This document shows, piece after piece, positions 18,301 through 30,094 of a stretch of DNA of 64,000 bases (positions are counted from its first letter, which is position 1; every line of letters begins with the position of its first letter). Source of the DNA: Nematostella vectensis (lineage: Eukaryota; Cnidaria; Anthozoa; Actiniaria; Edwardsiidae). Location: positions 10,423,519-10,487,518 of the forward strand of contig NC_064036.1 of the NCBI RefSeq assembly GCF_932526225.1, written 5' to 3'. The notes beneath the pieces are model-generated. The model saw nothing but the letters and a program-made list of their open reading frames with translations, had not been told where the DNA came from and did not search any database. Both the position numbers and the translations under genes were made by a program.

Positions 18301-21300
18301 TCCAATTTTTTACAAATATATTGGGCCCCGAAACATTTTTCACCAAAAAAAAACGTAATATCACGTACTATATTCTAAAAGTAACAAAAAAAAATTTTGT
18401 CCTCTAAATTTTTCGAGATCTGTTTTTATAGTCTAGATTTGAATCTGGACAGGGTGCTTAATGTTGTTTTTGACTTGCGACACAAATTTGCGTGCCAAAA
18501 CCTCAGAATCCCCATATATTTATCGAAATCAAGCAAATAAGAAGATCGAGGTGAATGTTAAGATTAAAGCTGATGTTGTGAATTATTGATGTGATCAACA
18601 AAATGCAAATGCTACAACCAGGACTCCAAAACTCTTCCGTACTTCGGGCTGAAATAAAAGGATTGTTTTTATTACCCTCAGGGTGCATTTTCACGGTGCT
18701 TAATATTTCCGGATCTTTTTAATTTTTATTTCTATTTTTCCTATCTTCATCATTTAATTTCAAAGAACTTTCCTCCACTTTTGTCTCGGTTCTACAAAAG
18801 AAATGGAAGCTTTTATCCCATCTTACAATAGGAAAATTAAACGAATTATGGATAAACAATCTCCAAAATGCGGTCAATTTTTCAGCTTTTGACTGCTGCT
18901 CGGTCGTTAAAATACTAAATTGGACACCTTTCCTAGATGAAAATTCAGCGGGCTCCTTCATATCTTAGATAACAGTGATGGGATATTTGTAAAGTCAGAA
19001 CAACAACACGGGGAAAATCTATTGAATTGCGGACATGGCCTCATCTAGTTTTGAATGTTGATAGTAATTATTTAAGGCATATGTTTTTCTTCTTGTTTTC
19101 ATCACCATAGTTATAACCAAATCACAACCATAACATGCATTTTGAAAATGCTTTATTCAAACTGTTCTCACAGTGGTGATTCTTAGTTCAGAGCAGAATA
19201 ACCGATCAGCTAAGCTAAAAGCTCTTAACGCGTGAATGTGTTTTGCGCATTACGAAACTACTCAATGTTTTAGACTGCAATTACCTAAAGCCAAATCCTA
19301 GCTCGTACAATATGATAATAGAACAGACTAGACTGTAATCTACAGCTATCCCTACCATTTTTAGAGCGCTTTAATGGATTTTTAAGCGAGTGTAGCTAAA
19401 AAAAGAAAGCGCCTGCAAATTGTTTTTCAGTTGTTAAATTTTCGTTGTCCTCGATCACCAAAAAAACACACATGAACATCCAGATATTGATGAAAAATTT
19501 CTTAGTTGTTCTTGCGTTTACTTACTGTTTTGCTTAACATAGTTCCCCACAAATCCAGCACCTATTCACTAATACAAAGGTTGAAGGTTTCCGTTTTTTT
19601 TCGTCGCTTCCATAAACCACATCTGTGGTCGACCTTCCTGGAATTCACATCTACACCGCTACTCAAGCTAGGGCGAGGGGTTATTTTTCCCCTTCTTAAC
19701 TTGAGGTGGTATTTTCCTATCGGTGCTGGACTCGAGTGAGATTTTCCCTTTCTGCGTTCCTGAGCGAATGCGTATGTGGTCACGACCCCAAAGATTGTAA
19801 ATAATATGATTACGGAATGCGTATGAATACATCAGGTGCGCCGACCAATCAGAGTAGAGCTGCTTCTAATTGCGATAAGCGTGTGACTATGGGTGGAACT
19901 ATGTTTTGGCGGCGCGTACACTAATGCTGGACTCAAAGTGATTCGCAGCTTTTGTACTGTTACGAATACATCTCATACTAGCTCCGTGATTAATCACACC
20001 TAAACTCAAAACGACTGATTCCCATTCTTAATTAAACTCTCGTTCTTTTTAATTTCACATTTCACACACCTTTTTGGATTTCCACCTGTCTCATACGCCA
20101 AAAAATAAGGAACGCGTTGTTATATTTTCCCTGACCAAAGTACTATTAAACTATTGTGTTGTTTTTTTTTTTCTTCAATTCAATTGCATAGTATTGACAC
20201 CCATCAAGATCCGGAAGTTATTAACAATGTCTACTTATGCCTTTTCATCCGTCATACTCTTCAATAACCATCTAGTGGTATTTGCGAAATCATTCTTTAT
20301 GTGCTTTGATACTCATTAGCGAATACTATTACCTTAGGAAAGCTTAGATTTCCATCCCTCGTTCAATTCAATAACCATCTAGTGGAATCATTCTTTGTAT
20401 GCTAAGCTAGATGTTGCCCGACTGCAATTACCAATGCCAAATACACTCTTTTTTTATAAGAACGTCTAACTTTCAGTTGAGGCTGGGCCTTTATTTTTTG
20501 TGCATTTTAAGGCTGAATATGTTCTTAACGATGTTCTTAAATTTTAGTGTATATAAGAATATAATACCCAATGAATTATTAGGAGGAGGATTTTCTACTA
20601 TTGATCAATAGCAATAATAAGGTTTTTACTATGGGCACAATTTGATTCTGCATTTTAAAACGCATCAGGACTAAAAAAGAAATTTTCTTCTGCTATCTGA
20701 GCCTTGGCTTGTTCTTAGCATATTCTTAAAATTTTGTGAAATCTCAGGCTGGACTTTCTTATAAAAAAGTTCTTATAAAAATAAAAGAGTGTGCTATTAC
20801 TTATGAAAGCTTAAATTTCCATCCCTCGTTCCATCCAATAACTATCTAGTGGTATTTGCGAAATCGTCTATTGCATTTAGTTACCTGTCTGGAAAACCTT
20901 TTACTAGGCAAACATTTGTTTATCTATCATACCATTCAATGACCATCTAGTGGCATTTGCAAAATTATCTTTATTATACTTGGCTACCTGTCAGGGAAAA
21001 CTAATTACTTGGCGATTGTTCTAATCACGCCCCTTTAAACTCCAAGTATAGATAGATGATCCATAATATGAACAATAACTAATTAGACTCATCGTGTTTC
21101 TCTGTTCCATCATCTATTTTTTATTATTTGCGACTCATCTTTATTGTTCTAAGCTGCCCATCCATCGGGGAAAAGTAATAACTTGGCAATTTTAGATTGT
21201 TCTCCCGCGGGTATTTTCATGAAGAAGCCACGTCATCCGACGAAATGCATCCATCGTGGCGAACGCATTCCCACTGCGACCAAACCGACCAATCATATTC

Positions 21301-24300
21301 AGTTGATATATTAAGTGGACCTTTACGTGAAAGAACGACAGAAAAAAAATATGAATTCTTAATCGATTTTTTTTACATTCTTTCATTTAAACATTTTACG
21401 ATTTGCATGGAGTCTCCTCCTGCTAATATCAGGTACGTCCCGTGGATCTTAAATATTTCCTTAGTTTTAGGGCCGATGGAAGCTACAATTGCCAGAGACT
21501 GCTTGCTAAGCCGAGCGATTAAAAATAGCACGCACATCTTGAAAATCTCTAAACGCCATTTTTGAATTCCAGATAAAAGCGTTGACAGTTTTCTCTGACC
21601 GATGATCTAGGGGTCGATTAGATGGAAATCTTCATTTTTCCTTCTTTCGCCATATTTTAATTCACGATAAAGGGTCCTTCCGATAACAAGACTGTTGGCC
21701 AACGTATGCAAATCAAATTCAAAGGAATATTAAGAAATTAAGAAAAAAAGATGTTAGCATTAATCTCGAATGAATATATTTCCTTTATATTTACTGAGTT
21801 TGCATAAAGCGAACGAATGAATATATTTCCTTTATATTTACTGAGTTTGCATAAAGCGAACGAATGAAACACCACCATTTGTCATTTCTATGATAAATAT
21901 ACACACTAGGGGCTCTCAACGTGCAAATTGCTCTGTCAATATTTATTGAATGGAGGCGTCTTGTCTAATGAATACTTTTAAAATGATTAGTGTGTGATAA
22001 CATTATCTGTTGGTCAATTGAATGGATCTCATTGTGTAATTATCGGCTCTCTGTACGCTACAGGCAACCAAAAGTCTAGGTGCCTAATAGAAAACCTGCC
22101 ACCGCAATGCTCAGCGCGATCGTACCAAAAGGGGCTGCGTAACGAGTTTTCCGTGGGCCACGGTTAACTCAACAATCGGCCTTAAGACCAGAGTCGAGTT
22201 TAAAAAGAAAAAATACACTTGGATCTTTATGGTTATCATCGCTATTCGCTTGACACCCTTATATTTTAAGCTGACCACAGTGCAAACGGCGATGAGATGT
22301 TGAAAACCGAAAGGTGCTTAGGGCATGCATAATTCATAAAGTTCAATGATGCTTACATGCTTACATCAATGCTTTCTTGAATTCCGTAGATATAGAGTGA
22401 GATCAATGGCATCTTTTCGTAGAACTGCAATTTACCTTTCTACAACCCTTGCGCGGAATCTCGCTTTCTGATTGGTTGTGAGCTATAGTAAATCAGAGGA
22501 CATTCCACGGGATTCGTCATTTACACAATCCTTGCAGGTTCACTTAAAGCAAAAGAGAAGGAAAACCTTGATTCAAATTCGAGAAATTTGGTTCTCAATC
22601 TTTTCTAGTAAATGTATTTTGCATCCTTAAAAAAGGACACTAAGACTGCAGGGTTTTGAAGCTAAAGTTTTCAATTTTCGTTTATCTGCGCGCGCTGTAA
22701 ACACCGTTTGCGAGCGGGCGCTGTTTTGATTTTGCAAAATATTGTTTTCGTTGTTTTTGTTGTAAAAAAAAACAATTTTCCTATAGTTTTCCGTGGTATG
22801 TACTCTTATAAACCACTTTATTCGTTTCCTCATGATCAAAATTTACTGCTACGTGCCTCGTGACTCATGAGGCGACGAATATCGTGGTGTACCACGGAAA
22901 ACTATGGGAAATTTGTTAAATTGTCATTTGCCATTTGTGCGATTATAAGATAATATTAGAGGAAACATTGAGTGAATCCAGGACCAAAAACTCCATGCAC
23001 AGAAAAGATGCGCAGCTAATGTTGCAGCCTCATTAAAAGTCTGTATAAATCAGCTATCAAACTTCTGTGGTGGGGGCGGGACAAAACAGCTATTTTCTGA
23101 TGATGTCTGCTCCCTGACTTTCAAACTCAATCAGCTAGACAGATGCAGTGCATTTTAATGTAACATCGAGTGTTTAGGCTTGGATAAAAACGTAATTATC
23201 TTCCAGTCTCAGACATTTTGGCTGTTTAAGAAATGATTAAGTACATTAGGCTTGTGATTAGGTAATGCTTAGTGAGATACCGCTTTGTGTGATTGCAGGT
23301 GATCGTATTACTGAAATCAACAGCGTCAGCATGGAGGGTCTAAACCGAAAACAGGTACAGGTCTGAGAGGGGTGGAGGGGCTAGGTAGACTTAGGGGTAG
23401 AGTAGTTTGGAGGTGAAAAGTGTCGGTGTGGAGGGACAGTCGAATACAGGTGCAGGTCTGAGAGGGGTAGGGAGGGGCTACGTAGACTTAGGGGGCGGTT
23501 AGTGTGGAGGTGAACAGTGTCAGTGTGGAGGGACAGAGTCGAATACAGGTGCAGGCCTAAAAGGGGTAGGGAGGGGCTACGTAGACTTAGGGGGCGGGTA
23601 GTGTGGAGGTGAACAGTGTCAGTGTGGAGGGACAGAGTCGAATACAGGTGCAAGGTTTGAAGAGGGTGGGGGTTGTTAAGACTTGGAGGGGAGGGCGGAT
23701 TGGAGGTAGACAGCGTCAGTGTGGAGGGACTGTCGAAAGCATTAAAAACTACTGATACATTTTTTCGGGCTTGAACATTCTGCAATCTTTCACCAAACTC
23801 TCGCTACAGTAGCCACGAGTAATAGTGATGAACCCTGAAGGATGTAATCATACTCTCCCCAGGCCGTAGAACTGTTGCGCCGCTCTGCTGCCACAGCCAC
23901 CCTGATGATCGAAAGGTTCCGCCAGCCTCAATCAGATGCACCGCCGCCTGTGGAGGACGTTGACCAACTTCTAAGAACATCGGTACGTGCTGGTTTGAAA
24001 TTACCATCGCCGCTATCATTAAAGTACTATCATCATAATCACTACTCCCTCGAACACCACGACCATCATTATCATAATCAGCATTGCTATTGTCATCAAC
24101 ATCTCAGCAACAATTTCATTGTCGCCATCATCATAATCATTGTATCATCGCAACTATTATCATAATCAGCAACCTTACCAACGTCATAAAGATCTCTATT
24201 ATCATCATAACTATTATTATCATAAACAGCGTCATTTTAACTTACCGTTTCAAGGCCGTATTTATTTGCTTAATGTTTACATTTTTTTAAATTTCTAGCC

Positions 24301-24614
24301 AAACTGCATCTACATCGAGTTGCAAAAAGTGAACAACAGCTTCGGGTTTAGTGTTGTCGTAAGTGGTTGGTCGTTTTTTCGTTTCCATAGTCGTAGCCAC
24401 CCAAGCCCCTAAGCTAAGCCTAAGCACAATAAAGCTCGGGCATTGTGATAATTATGTGATAATTTCTGATAAATCTGTGTTTGCTGCGTAAGTCTCTGTA
24501 AGGGAGTGTTCATTAAATAGCTTGAGGGGAGAGGGATGCTGCGAACTTTTGGACCGCTCATAGGGGAGACTCCTGAGACAGGCATAGACCACGTACCCCC
24601 CCCCCCCCACCCCC

Positions 24615-24645
<31 letters not shown>

Positions 24646-27600
24646 ACACAAACACGCAGTGTCTGGTATTTTTTAGATTTTTCCCCTTTTTGATAATTTT
24701 CTTGTCTTCAGGGGGGTCCGGATTTCGGCGGGATCTTCGTCAAGACTATTAACCCTAACGGAGCAGCAGCGATGGACGGGAGACTCGGTATCGGTGACAG
24801 GATAGTCGCGGTGAACAACACCAACCTGACCAGAGCCATCAGACAAGAGGCAAGCAGCTTTAGCTCAACTCGGATCATCTTTATCATCATAATCATCATC
24901 ACCACCACCAGTATCATCATAATCATCATCATCATTATAACCATCACCACTACCACCAACATCATCATAATCATCACCACTACTACCACCATCATAACCA
25001 TCATCATCATCATCATCATTTTCACCATCACCACTACCACCACCACCACCATCACCATTACCACCACCATCATCATAATTATCACCATCACTATCACCAC
25101 CACCATCATCATAATCATCACCACCACTACCACCACCACCATTATCATAATCATCACCACTACCACCACCATCGCCATTACCACCACCATCATCATAATT
25201 ATCACCATCACTATCACCACCACCATCATCATAATCATCACCACCACTACCAGCACCAACATCATCATTATCATCACCACTACCACCACCATCACGATTA
25301 CCACCACAATCATCATCACCATCACCATCACTATAACCACCATCATTATAATCATCATCACCACCACCATCACCATTACCACACTACATCATAATTATCA
25401 CCATCACTATCACCACCACCATCATCACCATCACTATCACCACCACCACCATCATAATCATCACCACCACCATCATCATCATAATCATCACTACTACCAC
25501 CACCATCACCATTACCATTACCACAACCATCATCATCACCATTACCATGATCATTACCACCACCATCATCATAATAATAATCATTATGATAGCGACCTCG
25601 TTCCGGAAAATAAATTATTGGCCGCGCGCATTTTTTTGAAACCATACAAACCCGGTATCAAGTTAATCGTTTTATGATAAAAGAAACTCTTTAGCATTAA
25701 TTATCATTTAAAGTTATCTACCGAGTCGTTATCTCAATGTATAATTTTTGTCACTATTATGGTAAACATCATCCCTCTATTCCATTTCACAATATGATTT
25801 TCAGTGTGTTTCTCTACGTCGACACCATCATCATCATTCAAAAGCCTTTCGTCTTTCGCTCTGAAAAGGGCTAACGCTCGAAATTTCAGCTCAACTACTC
25901 TTTTCACAGAGGAGTACAACATACTTTTTCAACCTTGTGTTGATTTATAACAACATCATTATAACGATCGTGACTGTTGTTACCACAACCAATGTCCCCC
26001 CTACGCCACCCTTGTTAGCCGTCAACGCCATGTAAGACCCTATACTTGGTCTCTGTCCTCAGGCCGTGGACGCCTTACGCAGTTCGCCGCATATTGCACA
26101 ACTCGTAGTCGAGAAAGGTGCACCTGAAGACCACATCAACGCACAGCCCAACACCATGGATACCATGCCTCAGCAGATAGGCTCCGTGCAGTACACAGGT
26201 AGACCACCACAGTACACTGGTAGACCACCACACAAGTATACTTCTACACAATAAACATATATGAATAGAATCAAAAAGCCCAAACTGTCGCGATCTCGTA
26301 CCAGAACAATGAATACAATACTCCAAAAACTGGAAATCGACTCTGACAGAAGGCAGAAGGCAGAAGACAGAAGGCAGAGTCGATTTCCAGTTTTTGGAGT
26401 ATTCTACACAATACACAGGTATACCACCATAGTACACAGAAAGGCGACCACACAAGTATACTACTACACAGTACACAGGTAGACCACTATACAATCTAAA
26501 GATCCAGTGTTTTGCTTTTTCGCCTGATAATGTAGTCGTGTTGCCTTTCGTCCAATGGCTGCATGGGGCTAGACCATAGTGGCATGCTGTATTACATGAC
26601 GGAAAAAACATGACGTGACGCTTCCAATAAGCCCATTTCACATCGAATAAGGCGGAGAATTTCTCTGAGTACTTAGTAACTCATAGCAAACAAAATTTCA
26701 AGTGCGACTTTTTTTTTATTGATGCGACTAATTTGATTGTTATTTGTGTTTTGAAAATCTGTCCGTAATTCAAGAAACCTATAGCCATTGTAAGAAAGTG
26801 TGTCTTCTCTCTCTATCTGGAATTGCGCGTTTTCCAGGTTTTTCCGTCATATCATGCTGTATTTAGTAATCACCGTATTACTTATCAGATTACAGCGCGG
26901 AAGAGCAGCCATTTGAGGTCCATCTAATCAAAGGTCCACAGGGACTCGGCATGAGTTTGACTGGAGGCGAGTCGGGAGGTAAGCTTTCGCAGGTCAAAGC
27001 TTATTATCATATGATCACATGACGATATTACCATTCTATTTCCCCCCTCCTCCCCCCTCATGCTTTGGTTCTCCTCCCCTTATCCGCCCTCATGCTTTGG
27101 TTGTTCTCCCGTCCCCTCCCCCCTCGCCCCAGTAATGCTTATTCTTGTTTGACTCCATGCACTGGTTGCCTAGGCCCTATCTACATCAAGCGCTTAGTTC
27201 CCGGAGGCTCGGCCGCTCTGTGTGGCCAGCTACAAGTAAATGACGTCATCCTACAAGTGAACGGGAAAAGTCTCGATCGCCTGACCTACAGGGTGAGTAG
27301 GCCTCAATCCGGGCTAGTACGTCATTTAATAAATGCCTTATTCTAGGCCTACATGAAGTACTGCCCTATCCGGATGTAAGAAGTCTATTTTATACTTGAT
27401 AAAAGAAGTCTATTTTGATTTTGATGCAAGAAATTAACAGGGTATCATATCTTTTCCATATTACAAAATAAGATTAACTTATCAAATCAAATCCGCACTG
27501 TGGTTACGGCATCAACTGAGTCAAGAAAATTTTAGGCACCGTTCCCAAGTATCCGGAGGTTTTTGAAATCGATAGTTTTTTCTCCTTACATATAAGAAGA

Positions 27601-28028
27601 ACCCCGACTTTGGAAACCATATTGATAAAGCTTTGTTTTCGGTATCTGAAAACATCAGTTTGGTTAACGTTTAGATAGAAACGTTAACGAAGAGAAAATC
27701 CTCCGCTTTCACATATCTCCGGCCATGGTGACGAGGTCTTTAGTCAAACGTGCGGCGTTTGTTTCGGGGCAGCGTGTTTAGCTTGCAAAGGTTTATCTCA
27801 TTTGTCTTCCTTGATCTTCTTAAAAAGCAGTAAGTAATTTCTGTTATCTATTTGAATCAACAGGAAGCTTTATCAATTCTACGCAACTGTCCACCGGAAG
27901 TAAGACTGTTGGTCAAGAGATCCAGGGGTTCATCCTACCCTCCGTATCCGGGCTATCGAGGAAGTACGGCCAGCAGCTACGCCGGAAGTTACGCAGGCAG
28001 TTATGGCAGTATGTCTAGCCTATCATAA
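15386..28028 (+). CDS. Three-PDZ protein, PTPN13/FRMPD2-like C-terminal part (340 aa visible)
   Basis: Ten exons keep phase throughout: 15386-15442, 17618-17699, 23299-23354, 23863-23982, 24299-24358, 24712-24849, 26063-26198, 26889-26978, 27174-27292, 27864-28028 (stop TAA). They encode three PDZ domains at visible residues about 2-85, 106-190 and 224-305. The carboxylate-binding loops read SFGLNV-TGG, SFGFSV-VGG and GLGMSL-TGG. Each domain also has the G-G-I-F/Y-V/I-K strand and an A-V-x-x-L-R helix. PDZ domains bind C-terminal peptides and scaffold membrane or junction complexes. The order and sequence most resemble the PDZ cluster of PTPN13 and FRMPD2 (family recall, not a search). The tail is Tyr/Ser/Gly-rich and ends SSLS. 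The first visible exon starts inside PDZ1, so upstream exons are missing. Intron 6 uses a GC donor (GAG-GCAAGC). No phosphatase domain follows. Confidence 0.85.
15443..17617. other. Intron 1 of the PDZ gene (as visible)
   Basis: AT-rich, with donor GTAAGC after 15442 and acceptor GTCCCAG before 17618. Short open frames show no family I recognise, and I see no clear repeat. Confidence 0.5.
20230..21190. repeat. Degenerate tandem repeat split by a MITE
   Basis: Blocks centred on AACCATCTAGTGGTATTTGC recur near 20267, 20369, 20838 and 20940, each followed by a stretch like CTACCTGTC-GGGAAAA. Near-identical segments lie on both sides of 20443-20792, so the element appears to have inserted into an existing repeat. 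Confidence 0.6.
20443..20792 (+). mobile_element. MITE with CACTCTTTT inverted ends, copy A
   Basis: About 350 bp. It starts ACACTCTTTTTTTATAAGAA and ends with the inverted counterpart AAAATAAAAGAGTGT. Subterminal TTCTTATAA motifs repeat inside. The interior, including ATTGATCAATAGCAATAATA, is shared in reverse orientation with 31945-32242. There is no coding capacity. Ends flanked by TA, or a close match, suggest a Tc1/mariner-like type (inference). Confidence 0.7.
21766..21862. repeat. Exact 47-bp direct duplication
   Basis: A segment beginning GAATGAATATATTTCCTTTA and ending GCATAAAGCGAAC occurs twice in tandem with no visible differences, which points to a recent duplication. It is noncoding. 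Confidence 0.85.
22772..22915. mobile_element. Foldback (MITE-like) element, about 143 bp
   Basis: The outer arms CCTATAGTTTTCCGTGG and CCACGGAAAACTATGGG are inverted copies. A second inner pair (TTCGTTTCCTCATGA and TCATGAGGCGACGAA) continues the fold, so most of the element can form one long imperfect hairpin. It is noncoding. Confidence 0.65.
23317..23735 (+). repeat. Minisatellite of 96-99 bp seeded from a PDZ exon and its donor
   Basis: About four tandem copies follow exon 23299-23354. Each begins with a diverged copy of the exon's last 36 bases and its splice donor (exon: CGAAAACAG-GTACAG; copies: CGAATACAG-GTGCAG), then a G-rich intronic part. The exon end is therefore the first unit. 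The last unit, near 23711, is truncated. Confidence 0.8.
24030..24235. repeat. CAT/ATC-rich microsatellite
   Basis: An impure trinucleotide tract of ATC, ACC and ATA steps in the intron after exon 23863-23982. It has the same composition as the larger tract at 24855-25600. Confidence 0.8.
24598..24652. repeat. Poly-C and (CA)n simple repeat
   Basis: A run of about 30 cytosines with one A, followed by about ten CA steps, about 60 bases before the acceptor of exon 24712-24849. Confidence 0.95.
24855..25600. repeat. 750-bp ATC/ACC/ATA microsatellite tract
   Basis: A long impure trinucleotide tract starts within a few bases of the GC donor of PDZ exon 6. It keeps frames open on both strands as runs of Ile/Thr/His or Met/Val, which are not genes. 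It contains longer internal duplications, for example the blocks around 25050 and 25190. Confidence 0.93.
26199..26480. repeat. Degenerate repeat carrying exon-end copies (GTACACAGGTAGACCACC)
   Basis: The end of exon 26063-26198 with its donor (CAGTACACAG-GTAGACCAC) is repeated with variation just downstream, near 26215, 26406 and 26466. A perfect hairpin (26317-26403) sits in the middle. Confidence 0.65.
26317..26403. repeat. Perfect 29-bp inverted repeat with purine-rich loop
   Basis: The arms 26317-26345 and 26375-26403 are exact reverse complements (core CCAAAAACTGGAAATCGA). The 29-base loop is built of AGAAGGC steps. It lies inside an intron of the PDZ gene. Confidence 0.9.
26593..26853 (+). 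mobile_element. MULE-like MITE, copy 1, with 9-bp TSD ATGCTGTAT
   Basis: The inverted ends read (G)ACATGACGGAAAAA and TTTTTCCGTCAT. The 9-bp sequence ATGCTGTAT is directly repeated at 26584-26592 and 26854-26862. Compared with copies at 33376 and 63539 it has an internal deletion of more than 100 bp. It is noncoding, and the 9-bp duplication fits Mutator-like elements (family knowledge). Confidence 0.88.
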
Positions 28029-30094
28029 GGCAGCTTCAAGCCACTACACGAAGTCACAACATCCGGTAGATGGGACGCCTGTGGTTTCTTCACACAGGGT
28101 CCCCATTGTATTCAAAGAGGAAAGGTGAATTTCATAATCATGCCCAGGAGATGATGATAGATACGTTTTTGTAAGAGAATTTTATGCCTGATCAACTTGT
28201 ATTTATAACGCAGAGAGAATTGTCGTTATTTCTCTGATCGGGGGACCGGTTATTGTTTGGAACAATGAGGTTCTTCACATCTAACCGAGATTTCTCTCTT
28301 TTTCTCTCTCTCTCTCTCTCTCTAGATTCCGTTATAGTCTTTCTCTGAATTCCATCACGAATTAACGGAGAATGTACAGAAAACACACTCTCAGTCGTTT
28401 CCTTGTATGCCTGGTATATGGAACCCTCAAGTTTCCGTACCCCCTTTCATTTTATGATATGACCTTCGTACCTGTTGTTCTGTATAATGACCGGTCTCTT
28501 ACGTGGTATCCCGGGTAGTTTAAAAAAATATATCTCTTAACCCTTTGGGATGCTCCTAGGAGTTGAAACATTTCACTTTTGCGATTTTAGGCAACGTTTT
28601 GAACGTTAAATTTTTAACAAACAAAAATTTATTAATTTCTTATGGTTTTACTGTGGTCAAAGCACTCATTTTACTTTTTTAATTTGTTGAAATTGCCAAG
28701 TTATATCGAGAATAGGTCACGTGGGCAGGGAAACTGCTTTCGGATACGTCACGTGAAAAGGTCACGTAATATTGTAGCCCTGATCACATGGGACATGGAA
28801 TGTTTGCTCAGTAAGCGTTTAATGTCTTGGGTGAGGACTTAGTCCTCGTATCCAGGATTCTTTCGTCCAATCACTGGATCAGAACAGGTGAAAGCGTTTG
28901 CGTATGCGTATGATAAGTTCGTTGTCTTAGCCTCATCTTTACTAAGCTCACAACAGGCAGGATGGACTTGGATTGGATTGGTAGACAGAACAGTGCGAAC
29001 AGGGCCATCAAATGAATCAACAGCCCGACAAAAATCCAAACGGAAGACTACGAGTAAGATACAGATCTAAATAACGCTGTGTCGTCCGGCTTATGTATTA
29101 GTGCCGTCCGATATTTTAGTACCGCTTTAAATCTGTGCACATAAGATGTACGTTTCAGTAAGGAAATCAATGCATTTGAACTCGAACCATCTTACAATGA
29201 AGTATATCCTGATTTTCAGCCGGGGCCTGGGACCTACGTTTCACTCCACCCCCAATGTGAAACGTAGGACCCAGGCCCCGGCTGAAAATCAGGCTAACAA
29301 TGAAGAGGCTAAAGCATAAAATAATGCATGGGAACACTATAATTTCCAAATTTATTTTTCAATTAAAACAGTAGAGCAACGCAAGTCTGGTCCCAGGGGT
29401 TTCATTAGGCCCCGGCAGCCGGCGGAAGCGCTAGCTATTTTCCACTGAGCATCGGCTACTTTTTTTTAAAGTCGACTTAAATTTCATTTAAATAACTTCC
29501 ACCCCCTACTTATGAATCTCCACCGCCTACTCTGCAAGTTCATGAAAGCCCTGGGGTCCATTAATCGACTCTTTACTCAATAAAAATCCCAATATGCGGC
29601 AATGCCACAGGGTGACCGCCCACGACATGGTCATGGATATGTTGTACAGAACCAGAACCGTGGAGTGCTAACATTTCGAAAGCCCGAAATGCTGTAATTG
29701 TTCCGCATACGCCTCTAAGCAGGGTCATTACTATCATGCATAACGCATCCGCTGCGCAAATTTGTGAAGGCATTGAGTGTTATGTGTAAGAATGAAAAAT
29801 AAAGAATGGAGTCATTCTGTTGTTTTTACCAAATTCAATTCAAGGATCTCATATCTCTAATGTCAGTAATGTTAATCTCTCCTGTCTAACCCTGGCGCCC
29901 CCCCCCCCCCCCCCCTTGGCGGCCAAAAGTGGGTCATTTCTTATTAAGAAATAAAATGCTATGCTTTCTCCATATGATACCTATATGACTGCGCACCCCC
30001 CCCCCCCCCCCCTCTCCCTTCCCCCCTTTAGCCAATCCTGGGAACACGCCTGTAACTATACCTTGCTTCTTATTCTAAACGTCTACATTAATGA
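28029..30094. other. 3' flank of PDZ gene and intergenic region
   Basis: AT-rich. It contains a (TC)n run at about 28300-28322, a near-perfect hairpin (29208-29293) and poly-C runs near 29898-29924 and 29996-30012. An AATAAA on the + strand lies near 29798. The short open frames resemble nothing I recognise. Confidence 0.5.
29208..29293. repeat. Near-perfect hairpin: 37-bp arms, 12-base loop
   Basis: The arms 29208-29244 and 29257-29293 are reverse complements except for one position. The left arm starts CCTGATTTTCAGCCGGGGCC. The loop is TCCACCCCCAAT. The arms are GC-rich against an AT-rich surrounding. Confidence 0.93.

Larger units (their letters stand above)
17700..23298. other. 5.6-kb intron 2 of the PDZ gene
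   Basis: AT-rich, mostly featureless sequence. The parts that stand out are listed separately: a degenerate tandem repeat (20230-21190), a MITE (20443-20792), a direct duplication (21766-21862) and a foldback element (22772-22915). The frame open at 21197-21565 (+) matches nothing I know. Confidence 0.5.

Noticed and set aside
24772-25677. 301-codon + frame and minus frames of Met/Val over the ATC tract
   Set aside because: Simple trinucleotide sequence that lacks stops. The true PDZ exon in this frame ends at the donor at 24849.
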